From Centropus unirufus (Eukaryota; Chordata; Aves; Cuculiformes; Centropidae), in NCBI GenBank assembly GCA_013397695.1, contig VYZI01000192.1:1251807-1315806 (forward strand): a stretch of 64,000 nucleotides of DNA, written 5' to 3'. Below the pieces are notes generated by a model, which did not search any database, had not been told where the DNA came from, and was given only the letters and a program-made list of their open reading frames with translations. Each line of letters opens with the position of its first letter. The first letter of the stretch is position 1. Below, one piece after another: positions 22,915 through 35,174 of this stretch. A program made the position numbers and the translations under genes.

Positions 22915-25900
22915 AAGGCTCTGGGGAGACTTTATAGTGGCCTTTCAGTACCTGGAGGGGCCTACAAGAAAGCTTGGGAGGGAATTTTTGCAAGGGGATG
23001 TAGTGATAGAATGAAGGGGAATGGCTTTAAATTGGAGGGGGGAAGATTTAGATTAGGCATTAGGAAGAAATTGCACACAACAAGGGAGGTGAGGCACTGG
23101 CACATGTTTCCCAGGGAAGCTGTGGATGCCTCCTCCCTGGAAATGGTCAAGACCAGGCTGGATGGGGCCTTGAGTAGGATGTTGTAGTGGGATGTCTCCC
23201 TACTCGTGGTAGGGGTTTTGGAACTGGGTGATCTCTAAGTTCCCTTCCAACTCTAACCGTTTAATGATTCTATGTGTGGGAGTCAGGCCATACCTACAGA
23301 ACATGCTGCGTCAAGTGACAGCAGACTATATCTATCTCCTGCTTTTAATAAGGTATAGCAAATTTCCAAACGCATCAAGCATGCATGTGAGTTTCAGAGG
23401 CCATGTAAACATTAGCTCTGAGAATTACAGCTTTGCTGTCAGGGCTGAAGTGTGACAGCAAGCCCTTGTGCCTTGCAGGTGAAAAGCTAGTAATACAGCA
23501 TTTCATGCCCCCAGAGTTACCTGCAGCCCCTCTGGCTGTCCATAAACAATGCCCTGCTGTGCAACCAGCTCTAATTTTCTTTAGCTTGTCCCCTTAATCT
23601 AGAGAGACCCATTAGTTTTTCAGAACTACCTTCCTAAGCATCCTCGAGTGTCAGCCACTGTACCATACCAAGCGCCATGCTCCAAGTAGGCAGCCTGGAG
23701 AAAATCAGAGCCACAGTGTGATATCCAGATGTGTGCAACCAATAAATTAAGTACTGTAACGGTAGTAACATTACGATGACATGACTTTTTTAAGAAAAGA
23801 TTGCATCTTAGGAGTTCCTTGCTCAGATTACCTCAAATTCAGCCTCTAATCCACACTTGGAGAGCAACTTCAGAGGAATTCTGCTATCCAGATAAATTAT
23901 TTGGTTGTGTCCACATTACATAATGCAATGTACTGCAGAGCTCCTCAGTTTAACACTGGATGAGCTGTCTCCCAAACTAGAAACAGCATAGCTTCCTCAA
24001 GCAGAAAAGTTGCTGCCAATATTCAAACTTAATTTCATATGCAATCTCACTAACAGGAAGGTTCTGTTGGAGCTTGCTCAGGAACTGGCGAGGCAGTGTA
24101 CCACCTTGTACAGACATGTCTTGAGAATAGAGACAGTATTGTGAAACAGTATGTTTAGCCTCATTTTTAGCATAACTTCCTAAGGAAATCAAACTTCTGT
24201 AACAACAGTGTTTACATCTGTTGATCCCACAACCCTCTCAAAATATTTTTAATCTAATGACTTCCTTGCCACTTAAATTGGATAGTGATAGAGGCAAAGT
24301 GTACTAATGGCATTAGGTGGCTACATAAAAGAAAGGAAGAGCTTGCTCTCATTTCTGGAAAGCAGGGAGGGTACATGAGAGAGAGACCCAGAAAGAACAG
24401 GCTGGCAGTGCACCAGGATGGTTCAGGACAGAGCGCACAACCATGAGCCTTGGAGAGCAGAAGTGGGAGTTTTGAGTTCCTCTCACACACTTTAACATGT
24501 GTCAGCATCCAATAGCACCACTTAAGATAACAAAAGACAGAGGCCTTTCATTACTTATCTCAGAAAAGCAGTTGTGTTTTTCAAATTGCTTTCACACAGT
24601 ACAGCAAAGTTGAGAGCCCAGTGCTCCAGCTGCCATTGCAGGATGCTTGATGTCTCTGATCCGCATGCTGCAGCAGCCAGGACCTTACTCAATGGAGACT
24701 AACACTCAAGCACAAATAAAACAAAAAAAATTAGGGATTGAGGAAGGGAGAATGCCAATTTTAAAAAATCATGTGTGCCTTTATGTAGAAGACAAGGTTT
24801 AGTCTTGATTATCTGTGAGTAACCAGGGTACTCTTGCCAAGCTGGGATAGGATTTCTGCATCTGAGAAGGAAAGGCTGGACTGCCTCTGGAAGCTGATCA
24901 GATAAAGTTCAGAGAAATTCCTATGGGCCATTTCTAGAAGCTTCCTAGGAAGAGAGACACTGGGGCATAGGGAAACAGGGCCAAAATAGCACAAGTGAGT
25001 ACAAATAGGGCAAGATACATTAGCCTGGCTCCAGCATCACTCCAATGGTGTGATTGCAGGCACTTCTCTGCAGCTGCAAACAGGTGCCTCCAGGCTCAGC
25101 AAAGATGGCTAGAATAAAACAGGAGTGTAATCTTCTTATCTCCTCTTATTGCTGCCAGGATGCAAATTAGTCATAGCTTTAGTAAGTGATTACATAAGCA
25201 TCATATTAGTTTTGCTCATATTTCCCCAAAGAAATCAGCAAATTCTTAGGACAATGCGGACTCAGATTTATTTGCCAGGCATCATGGGCTATTGGCAACT
25301 GGAGTAGAGTAATTTATCATTTCACAATGACAGTAATCTGGTTAACAAACCACTCTTCTTCCAAAAGAAAGAAGCGACAGTAAGTGAATAGGCAATGACA
25401 ATCAAAAACCACAAGAGGATTTGGAGGAAAAGGCAAATTTCTTTCAGCCAGTTGCTTATTGTGTTACATTCTCTAGGGCTGCTTGAAGATTCATTTGTTC
25501 CCATCAAGAATATTCTGCTACTTAATTATTCAAAGTCAGGGGGAGAGACCGCATATTTCACAGATGTAAAAGGTTTTGAGGGAGTTTGGTGCACAAATGC
25601 CCAAACCCCTCGGTCCTATGAGGGGTAGTCCTAGGAGACCCATCAGGGTGCATACCTCCTGCTGACCGCTGCAATACACTTGTATACTTTTGCTGGATGA
25701 TACACACACAACTGTTTCATTGGAAGGACAAATAAATCTTATGAGAAAATTTGCTTTTGTGTCGATTTTCTGAGTGCAATAGGAGAGTAGGAGGAGCTCT
25801 TGGAAGGCATGTGAAATCCCCTTAGTGCAGCTTAGTATGATTTGTAGTGTGCCAGTGAAGCAGATCCACCAGGCTTTTGGCCAGGCCTGTCTCCACACTT

Positions 25901-27736
25901 CCTCATTACAAAGTGCCCTCATAGGGAAAAGTAGCTCCTTGAACTTCAGTTTGAGCTGAGGCAGGACCTGCCTGATGCCTCTTCAAGCACGGGGCTTCTC
26001 CTGGCTGCAAATCTGGGACCCAGAGCTCATAGAAGGCCAACACTTGTAACATCTGTCTTATATCTGGAAGCAGGAAGAAGGGTTATTCTCTAAATAAAGT
26101 TAAATTCTTTTCTCTTCCCAAAGAACATGCAGCCATGAGAACTCTGATTGCAGACAGGCTGATAAATACCAGGAGTCCCAAACTGACAGTGTCATTATTT
26201 CTTTCTTGTAGCAGCCATCCTAATATGTGGAGGGGCCAAAATACAACACTGGAGCATTGGGCTTCCATAGGTGTCCAGCACATAGCCCTTCACCTGTAAG
26301 AGCTAAGCAAATACTGACCCACAAGGTCTTTTAAATCCCCTGCAAAATTTGCCATACTTGGGCTGAATTACATCACCTTGCAGTCCCCCCTGGAAACAAC
26401 CAGCTGCAACAGAACTAGAGAGATCCCTGCACAGGACAGAATGGAGCACACAACAGACCTACTGCAGAGATGCCCTTTACTACAGGGTCCTTGGTGAGCT
26501 GGACAGCAGGCACCCAGCAGTCATTGGTTTTCTCTGCCTGTCCTTGGGGAGATATTAATCCAGAGGTTTTCCCTAGGTGTGCCCAGCCTGTCCCAGTGGC
26601 TTTCTCTCTTCTACTTGTTTTGTGCCCAGCTATACCCCTGCAATCACGTCACAGCCATCAGGCAAGGCACCTCCAACTGGAAACAGTAGGAGAGAATAGG
26701 GCAAAACGGACTAAGATAAAAAATATAATGAATGTATCTTTGTCCAAATTTTACACCTGGCAAATGACTAGGGAGAATCAAATATCTGAAAAACAGCTCT
26801 AAACAACCAGCAAGATTATATCCTGATTCTTGACAGCACCAGTATTGTTTTTCAATTGCTGGTCATCCTCTCCCTCCACTCAGGACTATGCTGGGGCCTG
26901 CTTCTGAGGCAATAAAAGCATCACAAAATAAAAGGAAAAAGGGGACATGAAAAAGGTCAAACAACTAGTGGAATGTGTGTTTCTGTGCCATTCCACTGCC
27001 AAGCAGTCAGAACACCTGCTCAAAGGCAGAGAAATCGGCAGCTAGGTCCCTCCCCACTTTGCCTGATGGATTTCACTGCAAAAGCTCTCTGTGAAGCATC
27101 CTCCCACACCAGTTTGCTCAAGAAAGCTGTGGCTTCTTTCCCCCATAACCCTTCTGCTTCGAGTCAAAATGTATTTGCTGGCCTAGAGAGAGAAAGGATG
27201 TCATTCACACCTACACTATCACCCCGTCCATCAACACTATCCCAAAAGACATATAAAGACGAAAATGAAGCAGACAACACCAACACCCACTCATGCCGAC
27301 TAACATCATACCACACAGCACCGTGCTACCTGTGCACAAGGTCCCTGTCCTCCTCAGGGTAGGTTCCAGCAGGAGTGCCATGAGTTCTTCCTTCCTTTGG
27401 GAAGGAAATAAGCGCTGAGTGTGAACGGGGTAGTCATGGTTTTCCCCGTGCATGTTGTGAGGTATCATCCCGCGGGTCCCTGCTGCACCAGGGCCCAGGA
27501 AAGGATGCGGTGAAGCGTGTGCCATGCTATTCAGGTTGAGGCAGAGCCTTCCATGGCAGAGGAAAACCTGACGCCAGGGTACAGGAAATGCAGGAAACCT
27601 AGTTTACCCCTGAGCTTCGGGCAGCTCCTTAGCTCAGAGCATTGAAATGTCAGGCCCAGGAGCTACCTGTGACACCCAGGAGCTTCATTCTACATCAGAT
27701 AAGGCAACCATTCACTGCAGACTTATTGGAGACCAT

Positions 27737-27758
27737 GACATACCTTACAAGGTATGTC
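27737..27758. repeat. Perfect 10-bp inverted repeat, 2-bp spacer
   Basis: The left arm gacatacctt (27737-27746) and right arm aaggtatgtc (27749-27758) are exact reverse complements around the dinucleotide ac. A protein-binding dyad or chance; no flanking evidence favours either. Confidence 0.6.
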
Positions 27759-28148
27759 TCTTGGCTAGAGGCAGCACCATCATGACTAGCCGCACCTGCA
27801 TGTGATCCGTATACAGGATTTCAGGTACTAAACAGCTATAGATGAATACAGTAAAAAGCATGTCTACATAGGTGAGGTGATGAGCATAGCAGTCCAGTTA
27901 CATGTTCTTGTCCTTAACTTCTCATTCTTTGATAATCAAGAAATTAACAGCCAAAACTCACTCTTTGGAGCTAGCGTGATTTCAGTGTTAATTTAAGAGT
28001 CAAAATAGACCTGCTAGAGCATTCTTGGCCTCTGTCTGCACTGAACGATAATACCAGAAGCTATTTTATTATTTAGGAGCTATTTAGTTGGTATAGTTGG
28101 AGATAGCAACAATGAAAAAGAGCTATAAATTTCCATTCTGTTTATGTC

Positions 28149-28205
28149 GATTATATTGCAGTTACATTGTATATCTAGATTATATTACAGTTGCATTTAT
28201 ATCTG
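28149..28205. repeat. Imperfect 29-bp tandem duplication
   Basis: Unit 1 (28149-28177) and unit 2 (28178-28205) both start gattatatt, continue cagtt and catt, and end tatatct. They differ by three substitutions and one single-base indel. This is a local replication-slippage duplication that has since diverged slightly. Confidence 0.7.
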
Positions 28206-31200
28206 CATAGTTGAGCTGTGCCAACCTTTCTCCTGCACATGCCTGCAAGTTTGAGGTTAGCTGTGTCTAGGATGCTTCAGAGGTGAGGTGGGGGGGCGAG
28301 GTGTTTAAAAATGCCTGAAGCAATTTCATTAACATGATGCAGTCCTTTCAGCTTTATCGTGTTAACTGTTGTTGCTGTGCAGTAAAGCAGCTCAAAATCA
28401 GCTGCTTTTCATTGATAGGTGAACAGTTTCCCTTAATTTATGGAGAGATGATAGACTTTATATGGGCATCCTTCAGATTATATTTTTAAAGAGCAGAAGG
28501 ACAACATATTCTTAAATACTTGCTAACCTGTAGTGAAGTCAATTTCTTTGCATTTTTGTACAAATCATGGTTTTTTTCCAGGCTGAGATTTGGTATACTG
28601 AGTTCCAGGCTCAAGCACAATTCTGAACGCAAGCTCAAATTTCCAGAAAATTAAAATTCATTATGAAACATAAACATGCATTGAACCATGACATGAAGAA
28701 TAGGAACAAGAGGTGAAATCATTCTGCTGTGATAAGAATAATTTTTCTCTGCAGTTGAATCATTGTTCCAGGCTGAGCATGTGAAAAGAATTAGGTTAGC
28801 CTTACCTTTCCTGTCATAGACTTGGACAAGTAATTAAAAGTTAACAGGAGGTAGACTAAAATTAGTCCAAAATGCCACAGCCATATGATAACCCAGAAAG
28901 AAAAACAACAGGCCCATCCACTGAGATTAAAACCTAAATGAGAAAGTAACGGGACTAGACCTAAAATGCTTCCTGTGACATTACCTAAGGGTCTGTCTGC
29001 TCTGCTTGCCCACCTGCTGACTGATTTTCCATCCTTGGGAGGAAGCCCTTCCCTGATCTCACCTCCTCCAGGATCAGTTCCCAAATGTTACCTGCAGGTT
29101 TTCACAGTTCTCAAAGACTCAGTCCTCTGTCTCGCGAAGTTATTGACCCTGTAGCTGACATGAAGGTGCCGGGCCAGACAAACGCTACTCTTCCCAGGAA
29201 CTCAAAGCAGTGATGTAACACCCGGTTCGGTATGCTGCATCCTGGCTTTTCACAAGGGCCACACGCTGCTTGTTTGGTGTAAGAGAGTGAGTTGTCTTCT
29301 TGGGTCATATTGGTTGCAGGAGTCTGCCTCTCTCCACTTGGCACAGCAGAAGCTTAGGCAGGTGCCACCAGCACCTTCCCAGAGCCAGGACACGTCTGCC
29401 TAAATACTTCCAGAGACAGAGAACGCTGTCTCCAACAGCTTTGACAGCAAGGACAAGACAACAGTTTCAAATGCAGGGTCAAAACAACTTCCTGTCTTTG
29501 ACATGAGCAGACAAACGCAATGAATGCTGAGTTACAGCCTTGCAGTGGTGACTGAGTGTCAACATCTTTGTCCTGAAGATGCAAACTGGGAGACTGAAAG
29601 TGGTCTTACTGGTATGGGGGTGTAGGACTCTTATCACTGCATACATAGCTAGGGGTGTTTACTTAGATCCAACAACAGCTTTGGACAAGTTGAAGCCTGC
29701 TACTGCTAACAGCAGTGGGAATGGCACTGTGACAGAGTGTCTTGAGTCAGTGCAGCCCCCAAAAGCAAAGGTGATGCACCTCTAGACACCACCACAGTCC
29801 AGCACTGCCCGTCACCTGGCCTGATGGTACTTAGACATGGGTTAAGCCTCAGGAACATCTAGTGCTTTCTTGTAGCCTGCTATGCTGTTTACGCTCAGTA
29901 GCCAGCCAGCTTCTTTCCTACCTGCCAGGTCCAAAATGGCTTTGTTTCCTAGCAGTGGAGTGAGCCAGGAAGGCATACGCAGCAGCTGCCTGCACTCACT
30001 AGTATCTGCTCATCTTCTCACACACAAGAATAGCACCTCATCTCACTGTACTTGTGAACAGCCCTCCCTTGATGAAAGCACTTCAATTTCCAGCACAAAT
30101 AATGCTTCAAAACTCATCTGCCAGTTCCGTAAATGGCAGGCTCCTACGTTCTTGTGTTTATGAATGGTCGATTCCTTTCTCAACAGCAGCCAATAGGATT
30201 GGTGCATACATAACCGAACCATGAATATGCAACTCAGCTGACATTTGTTTAGGTATCTTAGAGTTAGCAGTGGCTGTGGGATGTTAGAGCAACACATAAT
30301 AGGATACTCCTAATTCTGTATCTCCCTTCTACCCTCCGTTCACTGGGTCCTGCACAGGATCCTCAGTCCATGCTGCCTTTCCTTGTGGGGCCTCTCCTTT
30401 CAGGGTAATACTTTTACGAAGACACTTCTGGGTACTTGGTGTGTGCAGCTTTGGTAATGTCAGTTCAGAAACATCTGGGGCTCAACTCTTAAGCTGCACA
30501 AAGAAACCCCACTGGAATCCCATGCTGTATTTCTTACCTGCAAGATTCAGCTTCTGAGAAATCCAAGTTAGGTTGTGTAATAATGTCCTGCTTCCAGCAC
30601 TGGAAAAAAATAAGGACAAGGACAAGATATACAAGTCTCTGAGAAACTTTACAGTGCTCAAAAGAGGTAGGAAGAGAGGACAGCCATCCATGCCCTCTGG
30701 AGCTGGAAAATTCATGAAAATATGTTAGGGAAGGGAAGGACCCACACAGAACTCAGCCACCATGATTCCGGAGCCCATGGACTATGTCATCATTTATCTG
30801 GATGGGAAAGGGATGGAAACCTGCCTAAAAGAGTTGTAAAAATTTCTGCTCTTGCCTAATAGTCTCCAGTTCATTGTCCCCTTATTTTACTCTACTTCTG
30901 TAGTATGTGCTCCTCTTATGTGTCCTTAAGAGCCAATGTTATCTGTGCACTGCAGAGCTGAAGGGCATCCTCCAGCCCTGAAAAAAGACTTCTTGGGCAT
31001 GACAAGCAATGGTCAGTAGGCCACTGCAGCTGCACCAGACCTGGTAGCAGGTAATAGAGAAATGATGGTTAATGTATTCCCTTGTCAGGTCCTCTGCAAG
31101 GCATAGGGAAGGGACCTATAGGGGAGCTTGAGCTGTAAGAGAGAGGATTTGGATGCCTATTCTCTGTGTCTTGAGATACAAGGAAAATCAGCCATGCTAC

Positions 31201-31622
31201 ACGCTAAACTGCCAGGTCTGACCAAGAGTGCAGATCCATATGGAGGTGACAATTGAAAAACGCAGTCCCTGGTGGGGCCTTGTTACCCAAAGCCACAGCT
31301 CAGCTGACATGCTCTGGTGGTTGGGGCACAGCGTGGGCACCATGGTTTGGTTGTTTGAAAGAGTGTGAGAAAAAGCCATTGTTGGCAAATAGTCCTGTGA
31401 CTTCTGCTGCCTGGCATGGGGGATAATGCTGAACAGCAGCACAGGTGCTTGAGTTAGGACTATTGCTTATGGCACATTGCTGCTGATGGGCTTTGGCCCA
31501 GAATACGGGGAGCAGAGTAAAGAAACCCCCAATGGCCACCACAGGAGATGGGAGAGGAGACAGGATTGCTTAGCGGACATTACATAGAAGGGTGGACAAC
31601 CAAGTGATGCTTGTAGATGGCT

Positions 31623-31646
31623 CCACCTCTCATCCCACCTCTCATC
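31623..31646. repeat. Exact 12-bp tandem duplication
   Basis: Two adjacent identical copies of ccacctctcatc. The length is consistent with a recent slippage event; no further copies flank it. Confidence 0.75.
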
Positions 31647-33111
31647 ACTTAGGGCTTCACCCTCAGTAGAAACAAAGCTAAAAGTCAGCCCATGCTGGCT
31701 TACTGCCATGTGTCTCTACCTCTAACATCTACCTTGATATCCTCTGAAATGCAAGTCCCATGTCTCTTAAAGGATTTTCTTTTATTTTCATAAGTGTGTT
31801 TAGTACACAACTCTTAAGTCATAGGCTTCTGCATTTGCAAATAATTTCAATACAATTACCAGGTGCAAATGAGGATTTAGTCTGCAAATTATCAATTACC
31901 TGATTACACAAAATCACATTGGTAGACATCTGTGTAGTCTCAGCTGAATCCACAAAGAGTTACAGGTCCATTATTGGACATACTAAAATTATAATGTACA
32001 AAAGAGGAAGTGAAGTAAAGCATATTTAAAAAATTGTAGACAATATTTGGTGGGTAGTAAAATAATGCTGCTATTATCTTCACCCCTACTTGTAGGAACT
32101 ATTACTATAGCTCTTTGAGACACTAAGAAATACTTATATTTCTTTGTCTTTGCACTTTATAAATATGCAAACTAATAATGCTGCATTGTTATATAAAATT
32201 AAGTATAACTTTTTTTTTCTGGTTTCAATGCAATTGTGGTTGTCTCCAAAGACAATGATATCTATTAGACTATGACTATTTCTCAGCTAAAGCACTCCCT
32301 CTGTACATGCCCCTTCTGCATGTTGTATCCTCAATTACTTACGTAAACCCACAGGTTAAGGATGAGGAACTGGATGTCACAATTTCTAGACACATCCATA
32401 CATTATGCATATTAGCACTGAACCAAAGAGCCCTTAAAAACTCTGTCAAGAAATGCCACTTGTTATTCATTGCAAGATCAATACAACTGTTTTTTTTTAA
32501 ATTAAATAAAAATTTGGGCTTTTTAAAAATACCTATTGCTCAGTAGATTATTATTGAATATGCAAAACACAAAATCCCATTTCCTGTGCCCTGAGGTGAA
32601 GCCTGAGTGAGACTTCACAGTGACAGAGTCTTACAGTATTATCTTTTCTGGAAGAAAAAGATGGTTACTTCACTGCTGTGCCTCCCAGATTGTTTGTGCT
32701 GGAGTGTCTTGGCTGCATGAAGAGTTCTCTTGTTTCTTTTAAAAACCACAGCAGCACACAGGAGAATCATACCCTCCAAGTGAGGAATGGCTTATGAAAG
32801 AATAGCAATTACTTCTTTCCAAAATATTTTTAGGGAAAAGAAGCCACAAGGTCAGAAGTTTACTTCCAAGTACTGATTTTTGGCCAAGAACAGCGCAGAT
32901 TAGACCCACAGGGATTATCACATTATACAGCATGTGAGTGCCAAGCCCAGGAACAATGCCACATCAGTCTGACTCCTACCTGTGGTGCTGCAGGCAAAGC
33001 TGAGCCCTCTGCATAGAGGGAGAAACTGGCATGCTCAGGAACACATTATTCAGCATGAAACCCACTGCAGAAGTTCACAGCGGTCTCAGAGGCTATTACT
33101 ATTATTTACCC

Positions 33112-33785
33112 TCTGCTGGGTAAAAACCTGGCTGGATGGCCAGGCCCAAAGAGTTGAGGCAAAAGGAGCTAAATCCAGCTGGAGGCGCATCACAAGTTTT
33201 GTTCCCCAGGGCTCACTACTGGGTCCAGTCCTATTCATAATCTTTATCAGTGACCTGGATGAAGGGATTGAATGTGCCCTTGGCAGAGAGGAAACATTGA
33301 TCTGCTTGAGGGTAGGGAGGCCCTACAAAGGGCTCTGAACAGGCTGGGCCAATGGGTTGAAATCAATGTGTTGAGGTTCAACTAGGCCAAATACCAGGCC
33401 CTGGACTTGGGGCACAACAACCCTGTGCAGCACTACAGGCTTGGGGAAGAGTGGCTGGAAAGCTGTTCGGCAGAGAGGGACCTAGGTGCGTTGATCAACA
33501 GCCAGCTGAACATGAGCCAGTAGTGTATACAGGTGGACAAAAGGCCAATGGCATCTTGGCCTGTGTCAGAAACAGCGTGGCCAGCAGGTCCAGGGAGGTG
33601 ATTCTGCCCCTGTACTCGGCACTGGTGAGGCCGCAACTCGGATCCTGTGTTTAGTTTTGGGCCCCTCACTACAAAAAGAACATTGAGGCTTTGGAACATG
33701 TACAGAGAAGAGCAACAAACCTGGTAAAGGAGATGAAGCAGAAGTCTTATGAGTGGCTGAGGGAACCGGGGGTGTTTAGCCTTAA
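33112..33785 (+). mobile_element. CR1 LINE internal fragment lacking its 3' end
   Basis: The plus-strand translation shows CR1 RT blocks: WVKTWLDGQAQRVEAKGA, then FVPQGSLLGPVLFIIFISDLDEGIEC at about 33115-33285, followed by frame changes. Later come the LGEEWLESCSAERDLG-like and SRSREVILPLYSALVRPQL segments (33570-33645) and the region before the 3' UTR. The motif C region is deleted or out of frame just after ECAL. The CR1 match stops near 33785, with no 3' UTR or octamer repeat. Reverse transcription starts at the 3' end, so a missing 3' end points to a later deletion or rearrangement. Confidence 0.82.
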
Positions 33786-34017
33786 CTCCAGTGTGCAAGG
33801 GAGGAACTTCCCTGATTGCATACCAATCCAGCTTAACCCATGAGGGTGTCCTCTCAAATGATTTTCTGCAAAGAATCTTCTCCAGAAAGCTTAACATTAA
33901 AAGAAAGGAAAAGACAGCATGTGGGTGTAAGCAATAATTTGGGAGATATTTATAACTCTCCTGCTAGGAGGCTTGTGCTGTTCACTCAAGAAGTTAAGTA
34001 ACTCTAGCCCTAAAGAT
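33786..34017. other. Spacer between two CR1 copies
   Basis: About 230 bp of sequence I do not recognise, lying between a CR1 that has lost its 3' end and a 5'-truncated CR1. No gene or repeat was seen in it. Confidence 0.5.
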
Positions 34018-35174
34018 TGAGAAGTCAGATGGTCACATCAGTAAACACAGGAAAATCAATGAATATAATCTATTTGGGCTTCTGGAAAGCCTTTGACACG
34101 GTCTCCCACAACATCCTTCTCTCTAAACTGGAGAGATATGTATTTGATGGGTGGAATGTTTGGTGGATAACAAGCTGGTTGGATGGTAACATTCAGAGAA
34201 CAGTGGTCAACAGCTTGATGTCCAGATGGAGATCTGTGACAAGTGGTGTCTGTCAGGGTTCTGTGCTGGGACAATTACTCTTTAATATTTTCATTGGCAC
34301 AGACGGCAAGATCAAGGGCACACTCAGCAAGTTTGTAGATGACATCAGGCTCAGTGATGAAGCTGTCGTGCCAGGAGGATGGGATGCCATCTAGAGGAAC
34401 CTGGGCAAGCTGGAGAGGCAGACTTGTGTGCACACCATAAGGTTCAACAAAACCAAAGGCAAAGTCCTACATCTGGGTAAGGGCAATCCACAGCTTCAAT
34501 ACAGGATGAGGGATGATGTGATTGAGAGCAGCCCTTAAGAGAATTGTTTGATGATGCTGATTGAGGAAAAGCTCAGCCTGAGCTGGTGTCCTGGGAGCAT
34601 CAAAAGAAGCATGTCCAGCAGGTTGAGGGAGGGTATTCTCCCCCTCTACTCTGCTCTTGAGAGAACCCACCTGGAGCATTGTGCCTAGTTATGGAATGGA
34701 TTCGGAGGAGGGCTACAAAGATGATCAAAGGGATGGAGCACCTCTGCTCTGAGGACAGGCAAGAGAGTTGGGGTTGTTCGGCCTGGAGAAGGGAAGGCCC
34801 TGGAGGGACTTTATATTGGCCTTCCAGTACCTGAACGGGACCTACAAGAAAGCTGGGGAGGGACTTTTTACAAGGGGATGTAGTGATAGGATGAGGAGGG
34901 GTGGTTTAAATTGGAGGGGGGAAAGATTTAGATTAGACATTAGGAAGAAATTGTTCACAATGAGGGTGGTGAGACAGTGACCAGGGATGTTGTGAATTCC
35001 ACCTCCCAGAAAATGGTCAAGACCAGGCTGGATGGGGCCTTGAGCAGCCTGGTGTAGTGGGATTTGTACCTACCCAGGGTAGGGGGATTGGAACTAGTTC
35101 CAGCTGTTCCCTTACAACAGTTGGAACTATACTCTTCCAACACAAACCATTCCATGATTCTGTGATGCTACGAT
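34018..35174 (+). mobile_element. CR1 LINE, 5'-truncated, ungapped, with 3' terminus
   Basis: A continuous CR1 copy from just before RT motif A to the 3' end. One frame stays open over 34017-34394 (125 codons) and covers motifs A to C. Motif A reads YLGFWKAFDTVSHN, where the first catalytic Asp is replaced by Gly. The motif B region is CQGSVLGQLLFNIF, and the motif C position is F-V-D-D (34332-34343), with both Asp residues kept. Stops follow. The 3' UTR occupies about 34880-35140, and the terminal octamer repeat is degraded (35150-35174). This copy shows what the gapped copies probably contain between 34410 and 34793. Confidence 0.9.

Larger units (their letters stand above)
21020..23274 (+). 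mobile_element. CR1 LINE, endonuclease end to 3' terminus, with assembly gap
   Basis: A 5'-truncated CR1 on the plus strand. It starts in the last part of the APE endonuclease (GGSLGCSNHALVEFKVL), runs through the linker, including the DFISTDEKNAEILNSIFASV segment and the LADVVTKPLPRIFEKS segment in separate frames, then RT motifs up to motif C, a run of N, and a CR1 3' end. The terminal octamer repeat is worn down to one and a half units, ending at 23274. Stops and frame changes are frequent. The gap lies at exactly the same internal point as in the copy at 10495-11435. Confidence 0.9.
23275..33111. other. Intergenic sequence, no gene recognised
   Basis: Unique sequence. Items seen: a perfect inverted repeat at 27737-27758, an imperfect 29-bp tandem duplication at 28149-28205, and an exact 12-bp tandem repeat (ccacctctcatc twice) at 31623-31646. 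Open frames up to 129 codons (26973-27362, plus) overlap others on both strands and show no recognisable domain. A modest GC-richer patch at about 27460-27530 is too short to be called a CpG island. Confidence 0.55.

Noticed and set aside
22343..23187. Long open frames (up to 252 codons) across the second N run
   Set aside because: Same artefact as at the first gap.
33433..33897. 154-codon minus-strand open frame
   Set aside because: It is antisense to the plus-strand CR1 fragment at 33112-33785.
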